Below are positions 28,429 to 36,959 of a stretch of DNA of 64,000 bases, piece by piece. Source of the DNA: Lactococcus paracarnosus (GTDB taxonomy: Bacteria; Bacillota; Bacilli; Lactobacillales; Streptococcaceae); assembly GCF_006770285.1 (NCBI RefSeq), contig NZ_CP017195.1:1-64000 (forward strand). The letters run 5' to 3'. Under the pieces are notes generated by a model. It was not told the DNA's origin. It saw nothing but the letters and a program-made list of their open reading frames with translations, and ran no database searches. A program made the position numbers and the translations under genes. Numbering within the stretch: position 1 is the first letter of the stretch; each line of letters opens with the position of its first letter.

Positions 28429-29856
28429 ATGAAGAAAAATTATCTAAAAAAACGGAAAAAAGAGATAATCATCATTATTTGTTTAACCTCATTTTCAAAT
28501 GTTTTAAATTTAGGCCAGAATTTTTTAGATAAACCAATCATTGATGAGCTATCTGCGGGGGAATTTCCGATTGTCCCATTACTTCTAGTAGCGGTGTTTT
28601 TAATTACTAATATCTTCTTGGACTATTATGCCTATGCTTATTTATTGACGATTCTTAAATTAAAAATCACAAAGGATATTAGATTTGATACGTTTAAGAA
28701 TATTATTCACCAGAATATGACTTTTTTTAAGCTACAAAATCGAGGCTCATTAGTTGCTCGAGCGATTGATGATCCAACACAGATTGCAGATTATCTTGGA
28801 CTTTATCATTTTATCTATATAAGCAACACAATTCGAGCTTTTGTTACTTATGGCATGCTTTTTTATCTAAATATTCCCCTTGCCTTACTCACTTTGTTTT
28901 CCCTACCCCTTTTCTATTGGTTAATGAAGCAACAATCTCCGAAAATATCCAGATTAAATGATAGAGAACGTCAAAATTATGATGATATTTTAGGCGCGAC
29001 AGAGAATTCATTTTCAAATGTTAGGACAATTAAGGCCTCAGGGCTTATGGATCAAAATAAAAAATATTATGAGCAACTTTTAGATGTACAAATTGAATCA
29101 AAAAAAGACGTTTTGATTCAAGAAGGATTTTTGACAACAGCGAAAAATTCAATTCAACATATTATGCCAGTTATTGTTCTTGGATTGGGAAGTTATTTTG
29201 TTGTGACGGGACAACTAACAGTGGGAAGCCTTTTTGCTTTTTTGGCGATTCTAGGTGCAGCGTATATCCCAGTTAGTGAAATTATTTATTTTCAGACGGT
29301 TGCAGCTAAAACTAGAGTTTATTTAAAGCGTTTTGATGAATTTTCGACATCTCCTAACTCAATGACGCAAACTTTTAGTTCAGTAACTCCCAGTCTCAAA
29401 GTTTTAGATCTAACTAAAAAAATTGGAAAATCAATTATTTTTAAAAATATTACTTTTCATATTGATGTGCCAGGTATCTACAGTTTTGTAGCAAGTAATG
29501 GAGCAGGTAAATCCACTATATTTGATATTTTAACTGGTCTAGATAATGCAGAAGGTGAAGTATTGATAAATGGAAAGATTGCTTATATGCCTCAGGAAAG
29601 TCCAGTATTTGGTTTTGAAGATCAACGTTCTGAGTCATCAAATTCAGGTGGTGAAAAAAGGAAACTAGCTTTTTTACGTCTGGATTTAACGGCCGATATT
29701 TTACTGTTAGATGAACCGTTTGAAGGTCTTGATTATCAATCTCAGAAACAATTAATGCAACAAATTATCGCACTAGGGCAATCAAAAATAATTATTGTGA
29801 TTGACCACCACGATATTTTAGGTGATCATTATGCTGGTGATATCTTAAATATGTGA
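28429..29856 (+). CDS. ABC exporter (fused membrane and ATPase domains)
   Basis: 475 residues: an ABC-type exporter membrane domain with about five to six helices (1-300) and a compact ATPase domain with Walker A VASNGAGKST (about 365-374), Q-loop YMPQES, signature NSGGEKRKLAF and Walker B LLLDEP. There is no N-terminal C39 peptidase domain. The ATPase part is shorter than usual. It directly follows the maturase (9-base gap), so it probably exported the RiPP or gave self-protection. It is intact although the maturase is not. Confidence 0.88.
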   Translation: MKKNYLKKRKKEIIIIICLTSFSNVLNLGQNFLDKPIIDELSAGEFPIVPLLLVAVFLITNIFLDYYAYAYLLTILKLKITKDIRFDTFKNIIHQNMTFFKLQNRGSLVARAIDDPTQIADYLGLYHFIYISNTIRAFVTYGMLFYLNIPLALLTLFSLPLFYWLMKQQSPKISRLNDRERQNYDDILGATENSFSNVRTIKASGLMDQNKKYYEQLLDVQIESKKDVLIQEGFLTTAKNSIQHIMPVIVLGLGSYFVVTGQLTVGSLFAFLAILGAAYIPVSEIIYFQTVAAKTRVYLKRFDEFSTSPNSMTQTFSSVTPSLKVLDLTKKIGKSIIFKNITFHIDVPGIYSFVASNGAGKSTIFDILTGLDNAEGEVLINGKIAYMPQESPVFGFEDQRSESSNSGGEKRKLAFLRLDLTADILLLDEPFEGLDYQSQKQLMQQIIALGQSKIIIVIDHHDILGDHYAGDILNM

Positions 29857-29986
29857 GGTAACTTTTAAATCTATTCTTAACACCATCAATATAGACTATA
29901 TTAAAAGAACTTGAAAAAAAATTAATAAAATATTACGTAGAGGAATTAGCTCATTTATTTACTGACATTCTTGGGCCACATATAAT

Positions 29987-31189
29987 ATGACGAAAGAATC
30001 TAAAAATATATTCTATGCAACGCTTGCTTGTTTTACAGGGAGTTTTGCATCACAGTTTTTATCATTTGGTATTGGATTAGTTATTCTAAAAAAAACTCAT
30101 TCATCCTTATATTTTGGTATATCACAATTTATAAGTCCCTTAATTTGTTTTGTTTTTATGAAACAAATTAAAAATCTGATGGGGAAATTTGATTTAAGAA
30201 AAATAATTATTGGTAGTATGGTTTTAAGTAGTCTCTTTTCGATTATTTTAACAATTTTTTTTAAATTGATTAATCAACCTATATTTTTATTTTCACTTAT
30301 TTTAGTTATGTTATCATTGATAGGTGTTAGTGGGTATGTTTTTAGTGTTTCTTACGATAGGGCTTGTAAGAATATGGTTAGTCATGATAACTTAACACGT
30401 TTAAAAACATTAGAAGAAATTGTTGGTGCTTGTGCTCTAATTATCAGTCCTATAATTTCTGCTTTAATATTTGATAAGGTTTCTATTTCTGCATACATCA
30501 TAATAAGTATTTTAGTTGATATTTTAACAATAATCTCTATTCTGAGACTTAAGTTTTTAGAGATAGAGATAGTTTCTGATGATCATGAAGAGAATAGTTT
30601 AATTAAAGCGAGGTCTTTTGCAAGCTTTAAATTTGTTGTGATACCTACTATTATTGTAATATTTTTTTCTGCTATAAATGTTGGTTTACCCTTTATTCAG
30701 ATAGATAAACTACATTTAGCGACAACAAAATATGCTATAACAAAAATTTGTTGGTCTGTTGGTATGTTAATTTCTGGTTTTCTGTTTATTAGAGTAAATA
30801 AGCAAATTAAGGCTACTAGATATATGTTTTCTGTTATTATGTTAGGTGCCATTACCGTACTTTTTAGTATGTCATTATTAGTAGGAACAATTAATATATT
30901 TTACTCTCTAATTCTGTTTAATTTCTTATTCTCATTAATGTTGGTACAATATAGAATTAATTTTTCTTCACATATGTTAGATATTCTTCAGGGAGAGGTT
31001 TTAACAACAACGATATTAAAGCAAAAAAATTATGATCAAATAGCTAGGGCTATTGGTGTTGTTGCATTTGGTATACTTTTTGATTATGCTTATTATCCCC
31101 TTATATTTTTGGTGAGTGGTATGTTTTTGATGATGATAGGCGTGATATTGGTAGTTTCTCAATTTAGTGTATCGAAAATAGATAATTGA
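29987..31189 (+). CDS. MFS-type transporter (element 4 cargo)
   Basis: A 400-residue protein with about 12 hydrophobic segments, distantly like MFS proteins; the substrate is unknown. It is the last gene of the RiPP unit and could be an additional exporter or immunity pump. The ATG has no clear Shine-Dalgarno sequence, and a TATAAT directly abuts it, too close to be its promoter. The 130-base gap to the ABC gene holds no terminator. Confidence 0.75.
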   Translation: MTKESKNIFYATLACFTGSFASQFLSFGIGLVILKKTHSSLYFGISQFISPLICFVFMKQIKNLMGKFDLRKIIIGSMVLSSLFSIILTIFFKLINQPIFLFSLILVMLSLIGVSGYVFSVSYDRACKNMVSHDNLTRLKTLEEIVGACALIISPIISALIFDKVSISAYIIISILVDILTIISILRLKFLEIEIVSDDHEENSLIKARSFASFKFVVIPTIIVIFFSAINVGLPFIQIDKLHLATTKYAITKICWSVGMLISGFLFIRVNKQIKATRYMFSVIMLGAITVLFSMSLLVGTINIFYSLILFNFLFSLMLVQYRINFSSHMLDILQGEVLTTTILKQKNYDQIARAIGVVAFGILFDYAYYPLIFLVSGMFLMMIGVILVVSQFSVSKIDN

Positions 31190-31227
31190 TTAGGGATAGT
31201 ATAGTGAAAGTCATAGTCTTTTTATGA

Positions 31228-31408
31228 ATCTGTCCCATATTTGTCCTGTATCATAAAAGACAAGCGTGAAAGAATTTGAACAGTTTTAATAAATTTAAAC
31301 TGTGACATAATAAGACTTTAAGCGTTTAAACTGATATATATAATCGAAATAATTCATGCAGGGGGGCATATTAAAAATCCTTATACAGTCAGTGTATAGG
31401 GATTTTTT
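31228..31408 (+). repeat. att unit R4: conserved arm, core (one extra G) and terminator (family B)
   Basis: The arm ATCTGTCCCATATTTGTCC onward (31228-31356) closely follows that of R2, including the stretch around TTTAAGCGTTTAAA. The core is TGCAGGGGGGCAT at 31357-31369. The hairpin ATCCTTATAC/GTATAGGGAT with T-run follows. Confidence 0.85.
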
Positions 31409-31418
31409 CTTGTTTTAA

Positions 31419-31523
31419 TTAAATTTGATATAAATAACCTGTTTTCAAGTGAGTTAACTTCGGGGGACAATAAATCTTATCATCACGAAGAATATTAACA
31501 GCATTCATATTATTTGTCATCAT
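31419..31523 (-). CDS. Small ORF overlapping the LytTR-associated membrane protein
   Basis: A 34-residue frame starting at the tandem ATG codons 31518-31523, inside the last 14 bases of the upstream membrane-protein gene (31510-31680). It ends next to the R4 terminator and contains YCPPKLTHLKTGYLYQ. No recognisable family and only a weak ribosome site; its reality rests on the overlap and conservation is unknown. Confidence 0.3.
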   Translation of the reverse strand: MMTNNMNAVNILRDDKIYCPPKLTHLKTGYLYQI

Positions 31524-31680
31524 TACGTTTCTTTTTTGCAAAATCAACAAAAGCAAGGAATAACCAATAAGAGAAAAAAATGAGAAATATCCTATTATGG
31601 AATAAAAGATAATTTGCTAATAATAATATTGATACTAAAAAATAGGGTAGATACCCATATTTTTTTAAAAATTTTTTCAT
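31510..31680 (-). CDS. Small two-helix membrane protein beside a LytTR regulator
   Basis: 56 residues: basic N-terminus MKKFLKKYG, two hydrophobic segments (YLPYFLVSILLLANYLLF and IFLIFFSYWLFLAFV) and a basic/acidic tail KKKRNDDK. AGGAGA lies 6 bases before the ATG at 31678-31680; the longer frame from 31800 lacks this. It is divergent from the LytTR gene. LytTR regulators are often kept inactive by an adjacent membrane protein (HdrRM/BrsRM type), which makes this a candidate inhibitor; this is inference. Confidence 0.6.
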   Translation of the reverse strand: MKKFLKKYGYLPYFLVSILLLANYLLFHNRIFLIFFSYWLFLAFVDFAKKKRNDDK

Positions 31681-31996
31681 ATATATCTCCTCATGAATAA
31701 TAACTATACTCATTAAACCATAAACGAACTTAAAAAAAATCATACAAAAGTCGTATTTTCGAAACTGACTTATAAAGGAAATGAAAAAATTGAGTATCAA
31801 TTTTACTAGAGTCTTATTACTTTAAAAAATTACCTATTAGTCAATATTTTCTATGCTTTGATATAACAGTTTTTTAGTATTGATTTCATAGTTATGTATT
31901 ATCTTCAAATACTATATAAATAAACAGAAACGTTGCTTTATTCAAGTTTCGTTTTTTGTGAATTCAATGATATCATAGATATTGTTTTGTAAAAAA

Positions 31997-32025
31997 TTGT
32001 GTGTTTAAGTTCAAAGTATTATAAT
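31997..32025 (+). promoter_or_regulatory. Promoter of the LytTR regulator
   Basis: TTGTGT (31997-32002), 17-base spacer, TATAAT (32020-32025), 37 bases before the start codon. Confidence 0.6.
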
Positions 32026-32061
32026 ATCTATATATAATGTTCAACACTTGATGGAGATATT

Positions 32062-32739
32062 ATGAAAAAATTCGTAGCACTTGTTGATGATGAGATTTTG
32101 AATGGAATTTGTAAAATTTTAAGAAATGAAGAGAGGGAATTTATAAGTTTCACATCTTATGATTCTGTTGATGAAATTGCTAAGTTACAAATAGATTTTC
32201 CGTGTCAACACTTTATTTTATTGCAGGCGGAAAGTATAGCAGATTTTCTTAGATTTGGAACAATATTGACGCATAGTAGGGGAAATATAATTGGTATACT
32301 ATCCCATAATGTCAAATTGAACGAGCTAATTATAGAAAATGGAGATCAGTTCCTATTATCTGTAGGGGTAGACAATTCAACTTCTATTAAAGATGTCATC
32401 CAAAGGACAATTAATCTAGTGTTTTTTTCAAAATCTTACTATGTTGAGGTAAATGGCGTAAGGTTCAATCCAGATGAAGTGCTTTTTATTGAGTCTAGTC
32501 GAGAATATCGAAATTGTATCGTGCTATATGAACATGAAGAAAGATTAGTCCGGCAACCCTTAAAAAACTTTTCAAATTTAAGACATAATCTGATACGCAT
32601 CGATAGATCTCTTATTGTCAATATTAATAAGATAAAAAGTATTGATATATGTACGGGAAATATTCAGTTTTATGGTAGCTCAAGAACAACTTATGTTTCT
32701 GAAAAGCATATTCACAATCTGGCTACCTTACTTAAGTGA
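32062..32739 (+). CDS. LytTR-domain transcriptional regulator
   Basis: 225 residues. The C-terminal 100 residues (from about SYYVEVNGVRFNPDEVLFIESS) are a LytTR DNA-binding domain, including the RQPLKNF and LIRIDRSLIVNINKI segments. The N-terminal 120 residues resemble a response-regulator receiver in length (MKKFVALVDDE) but the normal phosphorylation pattern is not clear. LytTR proteins such as AgrA and ComE control bacteriocin and competence genes. GGAGAT precedes the ATG. It lies in the unit between R4 and R5 with unidentified small genes. Confidence 0.85.
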   Translation: MKKFVALVDDEILNGICKILRNEEREFISFTSYDSVDEIAKLQIDFPCQHFILLQAESIADFLRFGTILTHSRGNIIGILSHNVKLNELIIENGDQFLLSVGVDNSTSIKDVIQRTINLVFFSKSYYVEVNGVRFNPDEVLFIESSREYRNCIVLYEHEERLVRQPLKNFSNLRHNLIRIDRSLIVNINKIKSIDICTGNIQFYGSSRTTYVSEKHIHNLATLLK

Positions 32740-32964
32740 GGTGAAAAACAAACTATAAAAACATCCCAAATTCAGTATATTATCCCAATTACGCTTGAAA
32801 ATATTGTAGTTGGTATTTACGAGTGATAAACTATATCTTGTAAGCGTTTTATTTTGATGTTTTATATAAAAGTGCTTATTTTTAATTAGGGTGGTTGACT
32901 ACAGCATCGCATAAAATTGGAGGAGTTAGTTCTTCATCACATCATAAATAATAAGGAGTTTAGC
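32740..32964. other. Gap upstream of the 102-residue hypothetical gene
   Basis: AT-rich and gene-free apart from a very short frame ending SHKIGGVSSSSHHK that lacks an ATG. A LytTR-regulator operator (direct repeats) was not identified with confidence. Confidence 0.3.
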
Positions 32965-33273
32965 ATGCAAAAATACTATGTCAAGAATGTTGGGAACTAT
33001 GGTTTCACAGGTGCATATAATATTGATAAGGAGACTCAGAATCTACAAATTGTATATTTAGATGATTTATATAAAGCGTTGGGAAATGGGGATGGAGCAG
33101 ATGTAACAATTTACCTCTCAAAATTTATGGCGCCATACGAAGGAGCTATTAAAGATAAGTATCCGAAGGCAACCATTGAAAATAATGAGAAATTTGATGC
33201 GCATACAAAACTTCATGATTGGTTTCCTGGAGCACAACCACTTAAAGATATTTTAAAGGATGAAGTAAAATGA
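32965..33273 (+). CDS. Hypothetical protein downstream of the LytTR regulator
   Basis: 102 residues, soluble, acidic, beginning MQKYYVKNVGNYGFTGAYNI; no family recognised. AAGGAG stands 6 bases before the ATG at 32965, preferred over the frame from 32917. A perfect 14-bp inverted repeat follows the stop codon. It may be controlled by the LytTR protein encoded 225 bases upstream. Confidence 0.65.
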   Translation: MQKYYVKNVGNYGFTGAYNIDKETQNLQIVYLDDLYKALGNGDGADVTIYLSKFMAPYEGAIKDKYPKATIENNEKFDAHTKLHDWFPGAQPLKDILKDEVK

Positions 33274-33281
33274 ATCCTAGG

Positions 33282-33317
33282 TAATTTCACAGACTGGAAA
33301 GGAAGTCTGTGAAATTA
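33282..33317. repeat. Perfect 14-bp inverted repeat after the hypothetical gene
   Basis: TAATTTCACAGACT (33282-33295) and AGTCTGTGAAATTA (33304-33317) around 8 bases. No T-run follows, so termination would be weak; it may be an RNA-stabilising 3' hairpin or a protein-binding site. Confidence 0.6.
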
Positions 33318-33349
33318 GACCACTTATCAAAAACACCCTTTTGCGGTCT

Positions 33350-33383
33350 GAATCCTTATACAGTCAGTGTATAGGGATTTTAT
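33350..33383 (+). repeat. att scar R5: terminator (family B) without a core
   Basis: AATCCTTATACAGTCAGTGT and the following ATAGGGATTTT are nearly identical to the R4 terminator, but the preceding bases (TTTTGCGGTCTG) no longer show the att core. Read as a deleted or recombined att unit. Confidence 0.65.
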
Positions 33384-33551
33384 TTCGTTTTAATTAGTAT
33401 AGTATTGGCTTGTTGATAGAGTGATGATAATCAACATATGCTATCTATACTAGTTATCAATTGTTTTTTAGTTGTTTTTATCATACTATTGATTTTAGAA
33501 AAGATTTAAAACAGAAGTTTGAATTTTATTTCAATTTTTAAAAGGAGAAGT

Positions 33552-34178
33552 ATGAAAATTTTTTTTGTAGTTATTATCCTAGTAATCATCTTATATGTAA
33601 GTTTCAACTATTTATTAGCACAATCAAAAAAGCCCACAGGAATTATCGGAAGTTTGATGATGAAAATATGGAACAATGCTTATTTACCTATGTCAGAATG
33701 GAGTCTATCTTTTTTAGATAAAAAAAAATATGACAATGTATTAGATATAGGTGTGGGAAATGGGGCTACAACAAAGTATATCAGCAATCATTTTTTCTGT
33801 AACTCAATCATCGGAATAGATATATCTGAAAAAGCAATTGAACAAGCAAAAACCAAAAATTTAGGAAATAATATAAGGTTTGAAAAAAGAGATATTAAAG
33901 AAACACAATATCCTTCTGAATACTTTGAATTAATTTGTGCTTTTCAAAACCATTTTCACTGGGAAAACTTACAACAAAGTTTGTTAGAGATAAAAAGAAT
34001 CATGTCTAAAGATGGGGTATTATTGATAGGTTGTGAGTATACTAAAATGAACTATTTCTTACCAGACTTAAAATCTAGTGCGGATTTTGAAGTATACCTA
34101 GACAAATTAAATTTGAATTTAATAGAAACCAAAGAGAATAGAGGATGGATCTTCTATAAAATTATAAAAAATAGGTAA
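33552..34178 (+). CDS. Membrane-anchored class I SAM-dependent methyltransferase
   Basis: 208 residues: an N-terminal membrane helix (about 3-20, FFVVIILVIILYVSFNYLL) followed by a methyltransferase fold with motif I VLDIGVGNGATT, the acidic residue in IIGIDISEKAI and a post-motif region FELICAFQNHFHW. AAAAGGAG lies 3-4 bases before the ATG at 33552. Substrate unknown; similar proteins occur near peptide or quinone modification genes. It is the only gene between R5 and R6. Confidence 0.85.
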   Translation: MKIFFVVIILVIILYVSFNYLLAQSKKPTGIIGSLMMKIWNNAYLPMSEWSLSFLDKKKYDNVLDIGVGNGATTKYISNHFFCNSIIGIDISEKAIEQAKTKNLGNNIRFEKRDIKETQYPSEYFELICAFQNHFHWENLQQSLLEIKRIMSKDGVLLIGCEYTKMNYFLPDLKSSADFEVYLDKLNLNLIETKENRGWIFYKIIKNR

Positions 34179-34273
34179 TTTTGCAATGGGTTAAAATAAA
34201 TTGTTTATGATGCAGCGAGTAAGTATCATATATAGAAAAAGGAATCCTCTAACATTTTAAAAATGAGGGTAAT

Positions 34274-34328
34274 CATGAATGGGGACATACTAAAAAGGGC
34301 TTTACATCTTGATGTAGCGCTTTTTTTA
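34274..34328 (+). repeat. att unit R6: degenerate core plus terminator (family A)
   Basis: ATGAATGGGGACATAC resembles the aligned ATGCAGGGGGCATATT with a few changes, followed by AAAAAGGGCTTTACATC/GATGTAGCGCTTTTTT, clearly of the same family as R0 and R3. Confidence 0.65.
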
Positions 34329-34400
34329 TGAATCAAAACAATAAGTGCTCCAAAATAATCGAGAATCAAGTTCGAATGAAGAACATGATTTGAATAAAAA

Positions 34401-34429
34401 TTGATTTTTTTTGTGAAATATCGTACAAT
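34401..34429 (+). promoter_or_regulatory. Promoter of the ABC-2 transporter operon
   Basis: TTGATT (34401-34406), 17-base spacer, TACAAT (34424-34429). The rest of 34329-34541 holds nothing recognisable. Confidence 0.65.
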
Positions 34430-34541
34430 GATTTTGTTGCTAACTACTTTGTAATAGAGAAGAAACAAAAAATTCAGGTTAGGCCACAGCAAACTGATAT
34501 CGATTTTTATGGCTATCTTGAAGATATATTAAGGAGAGAAA

Positions 34542-35453
34542 ATGAGTCTTGAGGTTATTGATGGACAAATAGTGAAGGGATCATTTTATTTAGATGATCT
34601 CAATCTTTGTTTTGATCAGGGCTCATATCACATCATTATTGGGAAAAATGGGTCAGGAAAAACACAATTGCTAAAGGCATTGATTGGTCTCAATAAACTT
34701 AAATCGGGCATTTTAAAAAATAATGATGTTGTGATTACTTCAAAAAATGAAAAACAGTACTTGAAATCAATTAACTATGTTTCTGCTGATGCCAGACAAC
34801 TTTTTCCAGAGTTGACGGGATGGGAAAATTGTCTATTTTTTGCAAGACTTTATGGTCTTAAAAAGACGGAAGCAAGTAAACATATCCAAAATTTAGCGGA
34901 TGATTTTGAGTTGTCAAAACAAGATTTGGAAAAATCGTTATCGGTGTATTCCAATGGTATGTTACAAAAACTACATTTTATTCGTGCTTTTTTGAATGAT
35001 CCTAAAATTATTTTTCTTGATGAACCGACAACTGGGTTAGATATTATACAGATTAAAAGGATGTATGGTATATTGAAAAAAAAGCAAAAAGATGGTCTAA
35101 CTATTATCAGTGTGGAACACAATTTATCTGAGGTTAGTCAGTATGCTGATACGGTGACAATGGTTTCGGATGCTGCAATTGTTTTTTCCAAGAGTAAAGA
35201 AGCGTTACTTAATAGTTATCCTAAAACATTGCAGTTGATTGATTTTGATATCAGTAATGAACAGGAGATAAAAAATCACCTTTCGAGAAATGAGCAGCTA
35301 TTTTCTTCTGATACGCCTGAAAATAGTTTGATTCAAAGACTAGTTAGTCCTAATGAGATAAGTATACCTTGTGATCAGATTATTCGATTTGGTACAAGAG
35401 CTACCAATTTATCCGATGTTTTCAAAATTGAAAGTGGAGAATGGATCAAATGA
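34542..35453 (+). CDS. ABC transporter ATP-binding protein
   Basis: 303-residue ATPase with Walker A GKNGSGKT (about 34-41), a signature reading YSNGMLQKLHF (degenerate from LSGGQ, common in ABC-2 efflux ATPases) and Walker B IIFLDEPTTGLD, plus an 80-residue C-terminal extension. It begins the three-gene operon ATPase-permease-permease and overlaps the next gene by 13 bases. AGGAGA precedes the ATG. Confidence 0.9.
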   Translation: MSLEVIDGQIVKGSFYLDDLNLCFDQGSYHIIIGKNGSGKTQLLKALIGLNKLKSGILKNNDVVITSKNEKQYLKSINYVSADARQLFPELTGWENCLFFARLYGLKKTEASKHIQNLADDFELSKQDLEKSLSVYSNGMLQKLHFIRAFLNDPKIIFLDEPTTGLDIIQIKRMYGILKKKQKDGLTIISVEHNLSEVSQYADTVTMVSDAAIVFSKSKEALLNSYPKTLQLIDFDISNEQEIKNHLSRNEQLFSSDTPENSLIQRLVSPNEISIPCDQIIRFGTRATNLSDVFKIESGEWIK

Positions 35454-36154
35454 TTGGTGCTATTAACTTACTTTTGATGAAGAAAATTTTATTAGACAAA
35501 CAAAATATGATACAAACGTTTGTTAGAATACCGTTCTCTTTGATCTTCCCAATCCTTTTTTTAGCTCGTTTTTTAAAACTAGGTCAAAATAATATCATGA
35601 TATCAGTTATTATTTGGGTGTGTTGTACAACGGTTATGTTTGATAGCTACTTTATATCAGATTATGAGTTGAAAAATAATTATGTGACTTATATCAAATT
35701 GACAGGAAACTCCTATTACAAATTTAGGATAATATCTAATGGTCTACTATTTGCAATGCATGCTATTTTATATACTATATTGATTGAAGTACTTATGTTA
35801 TTAAAAGTAGTAACTGTAAATCAGTTATCAGTCATCTCTTTATTGTTGCTCATTTTCTCTGTATTTATCTCTGTAAACTTTATTAATTCCTTACAAATCA
35901 GATTTAAAGAGAAACAGATCTTCAATATTTTTAATAGTTTGATTGATATATTATTTATTGTTTCAGGGGTCATGTTTCCAATTCATTTTTTGGGGAAAAG
36001 TGCTATAATTTTTTATTTGATTCCGACAGCATTTCCTTTTTCTTTATTGAATGGAGAAGTAACATATTCATGGTTGGAACCAATTTTATTTATAGCATCT
36101 GTATCTTTGATAATATATATGACTAATAAAAATTTTAAGGTAGGAGAAAAATGA
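35441..36154 (+). CDS. ABC-2 type permease, first subunit
   Basis: 237 residues with about six hydrophobic segments, the usual plan for an ABC-2 type export permease, but little diagnostic sequence. It overlaps the ATPase gene by 13 bases and the next permease by 4 bases (ATGA), so all three are translationally coupled. Confidence 0.8.
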   Translation: MDQMIGAINLLLMKKILLDKQNMIQTFVRIPFSLIFPILFLARFLKLGQNNIMISVIIWVCCTTVMFDSYFISDYELKNNYVTYIKLTGNSYYKFRIISNGLLFAMHAILYTILIEVLMLLKVVTVNQLSVISLLLLIFSVFISVNFINSLQIRFKEKQIFNIFNSLIDILFIVSGVMFPIHFLGKSAIIFYLIPTAFPFSLLNGEVTYSWLEPILFIASVSLIIYMTNKNFKVGEK

Positions 36155-36906
36155 TATCTCTCTTATATTTATCGCAAACTAGATTTAAGTTATTGTTTAA
36201 AAATAGTATTGATACGCTATCTATCCAAGTTAGAACGGTGACAACACTGCTACCATTTTTAATTATGACGATAGTAGGAACATCACAAAATGACAAGACT
36301 ATTTTTATATTAACTTCATTTTTATTGACCTTATTTATAGGTAACAATGTGATCATGTGCAGTATCTATGCCTTGGAAGAGAAAAGAAAGGGACGAGGGA
36401 ATTATTATCAAGTTATAGGCATTAAGCCAAATACGATTATCCTGGGGAACATGATACCATGGATAATTATTTCCTTCTTTTCAACGATTTTAACGTTTAG
36501 TCTCTCAATTTTCATCTTTCATATCTCTGTTTTATCAAGTCATTTATTAGAGATAGTATTTGTCATCGTCATTTTGACGATTCAAAGTTATTGTATTGGG
36601 TTTGTGATTGCTTATTTTGCTGTTCTGAAAAATAACATTAAAACAACTTTTTATATTTTCAGTATCATCCAATTTTTCTCGGGTTATATTTATCCAGTTG
36701 ACTATATTCCGGTACCACTTAGATATTTAGTTTATGTTAACCCATTTTTTTATGGTATCGATGGTTTTAGGCAATTACTTCAGTTGGATTATTTTTTAGA
36801 TATTTCTTTATATAGTAAATTAGGTTTGGTATCTTTTATCACTGTTATCCTGGTATTGGGTGTTAAAATTATTTCCTCTAAAAACTGGAAGTGGGATAAT
36901 GCTTAG
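36151..36906 (+). CDS. ABC-2 type permease, second subunit
   Basis: 251 residues with six hydrophobic segments and the ABC-2 membrane pattern near the C-terminus (YVNPFFYGIDGFRQLL). Together with the previous two genes it forms a heterodimeric exporter of unknown substrate, possibly peptide or lantibiotic self-protection given the surrounding cargo. GGAGAA precedes the ATG. Confidence 0.85.
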   Translation: MISLLYLSQTRFKLLFKNSIDTLSIQVRTVTTLLPFLIMTIVGTSQNDKTIFILTSFLLTLFIGNNVIMCSIYALEEKRKGRGNYYQVIGIKPNTIILGNMIPWIIISFFSTILTFSLSIFIFHISVLSSHLLEIVFVIVILTIQSYCIGFVIAYFAVLKNNIKTTFYIFSIIQFFSGYIYPVDYIPVPLRYLVYVNPFFYGIDGFRQLLQLDYFLDISLYSKLGLVSFITVILVLGVKIISSKNWKWDNA

Positions 36907-36959
36907 GTAAATAGACTTATCAATAGGTTTATTTAATACATAGAAAGTAGCTTATCCGA

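Noticed and set aside
29981..29989. Leaderless start for the MFS gene at 29987
   Set aside because: TATAAT directly abuts the ATG, so transcription would start inside the gene; it cannot be its promoter for this start.
32890..32953. Short peptide ending KIGGVSSSSHHK as a double-glycine bacteriocin
   Set aside because: Only about 18 codons, needs a TTG start without a ribosome site, and no mature peptide follows the GG.
34226..34492. Minus-strand 88-codon open frame
   Set aside because: It runs across att scar R6 and its terminator and has no ribosome site; a chance frame.
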